A stretch of 6,488 nucleotides of DNA, from contig CAMQUV010000069.1 in assembly GCA_947037995.1 (NCBI GenBank), positions 1 to 6,488 of the forward strand, read 5' to 3'. The notes beneath the pieces are model-generated. The model was not told the DNA's origin. It did not search any database and saw nothing but the letters and a program-made list of their open reading frames with translations. Source of the stretch: an uncultured Rikenellaceae bacterium. GTDB lineage: Bacteria > Bacteroidota > Bacteroidia > Bacteroidales > Rikenellaceae. The position numbers were made by a program, and so were the translations under genes. Positions 6,132 to 6,488 of this stretch are shown piece after piece (positions within the stretch are counted from its first letter, which is position 1; each line of letters opens with the position of its first letter).

Positions 6132-6488
6132 ATGAATATACCTAAATTTTCGCTAGACAACTCTCGCGTAATATACTTTTTCTTGTTGATAATGTTGGTT
6201 GGAGGAATCCTATCATTCGACAAGCTTGAGAAAAAAGAAGATGCACCTTTTGTAATCAAACAGGTGGTACTAATGACGTCGTATCCTGGGGCAACACCTA
6301 ATGAGGTAGAGCGTCTAATCACCGAACCAATAGAGCGCGAGATACAGACTATGGCAGGTGTGTATAAGATTAAAAGTGACAGTTATTTTGGGCTTTCTAA
6401 GATTTCTGTTGAGCTCGTACCGTCAACTCCTCCTGAGGTTATCCCTCAAAAGTGGGATGAACTGAGGCGTAAAACTCTAAACATACAG
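6132..6488 (+). CDS. RND-family efflux transporter, inner-membrane pump subunit (N-terminal 119 residues, runs off window)
   Basis: Only the first 119 codons are present; full-length members of the AcrB/MexB superfamily have about 1,000-1,050 residues. Seen: a short cytoplasmic N-terminus, TM1 at about 13-29 (VIYFFLLIMLVGGILSF), a DAPFVIK segment (37-43) at the position of the family's usual acidic-Pro-Phe stretch, and the strongly conserved YPGATPNEVE (51-60) that opens the first periplasmic porter region, followed by PIEREIQTMAGV (66-77). These pumps use proton flux to export substrates taken from the periplasm or the outer leaflet of the inner membrane. The start at 6132 is supported by a Shine-Dalgarno 10 nt upstream. 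It lies 23 nt after the adaptor gene, so the two are very likely cotranscribed. An outer-membrane TolC-like gene may follow beyond the edge. Drug versus metal class cannot be decided from this part. Confidence 0.93.
   Translation, partial: MNIPKFSLDNSRVIYFFLLIMLVGGILSFDKLEKKEDAPFVIKQVVLMTSYPGATPNEVERLITEPIEREIQTMAGVYKIKSDSYFGLSKISVELVPSTPPEVIPQKWDELRRKTLNIQ

Overview
The window looks like chromosome of a low-GC Bacteroidota bacterium, probably Bacteroidales-like. The grounds are: (i) the order rpsL-rpsG-fusA-rpsJ with no tuf between fusA and rpsJ; (ii) two divergent promoters that both fit the Bacteroidota pattern TTTG, a 20-nt spacer, then TAnnTTTG; (iii) A-rich leaders without Shine-Dalgarno sequences in front of nearly every gene; (iv) protein sequences that read like Bacteroidota S12, S7, EF-G and S10. 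The genus cannot be fixed from this window.

Layout. Positions 1-236 carry no convincing protein gene. They are clearly GC-richer (128 G+C in the first 230 bases) than their surroundings and fold into nested helices on the + strand, ending in a T7 run. I read this as the 3' part of a structured non-coding RNA whose 5' part lies left of the window; its family is not identified. Convergent to it, on the minus strand, is an MscS-type mechanosensitive channel gene (243-1190). A 245-bp divergent intergenic region (1191-1435) holds one promoter for each direction. The + strand then carries a short ribosomal operon: rpsL (S12), rpsG (S7), fusA (EF-G) and rpsJ (S10), with an 11-bp perfect inverted repeat between rpsL and rpsG. 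The operon ends in two successive hairpins; the second is a long GC-containing terminator (4881-4928).

After about 210 bp a second + strand unit begins: a lipoprotein membrane-fusion (periplasmic adaptor) subunit, then the first 119 codons of an RND inner-membrane transporter that runs off the right edge. Together they would form two parts of a tripartite efflux pump; an outer-membrane factor is not in view.

The protein genes are conventional. The points most worth a second look are the GC-rich structured RNA at the left edge, the break in ribosomal gene order on both sides of the str cluster (mscS instead of rpoBC upstream, a terminator and an efflux operon instead of rplC downstream), the inverted repeat between rpsL and rpsG, and a clear Shine-Dalgarno in front of the RND gene alone. 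I saw no CRISPR array, insertion sequence, tRNA or rRNA.
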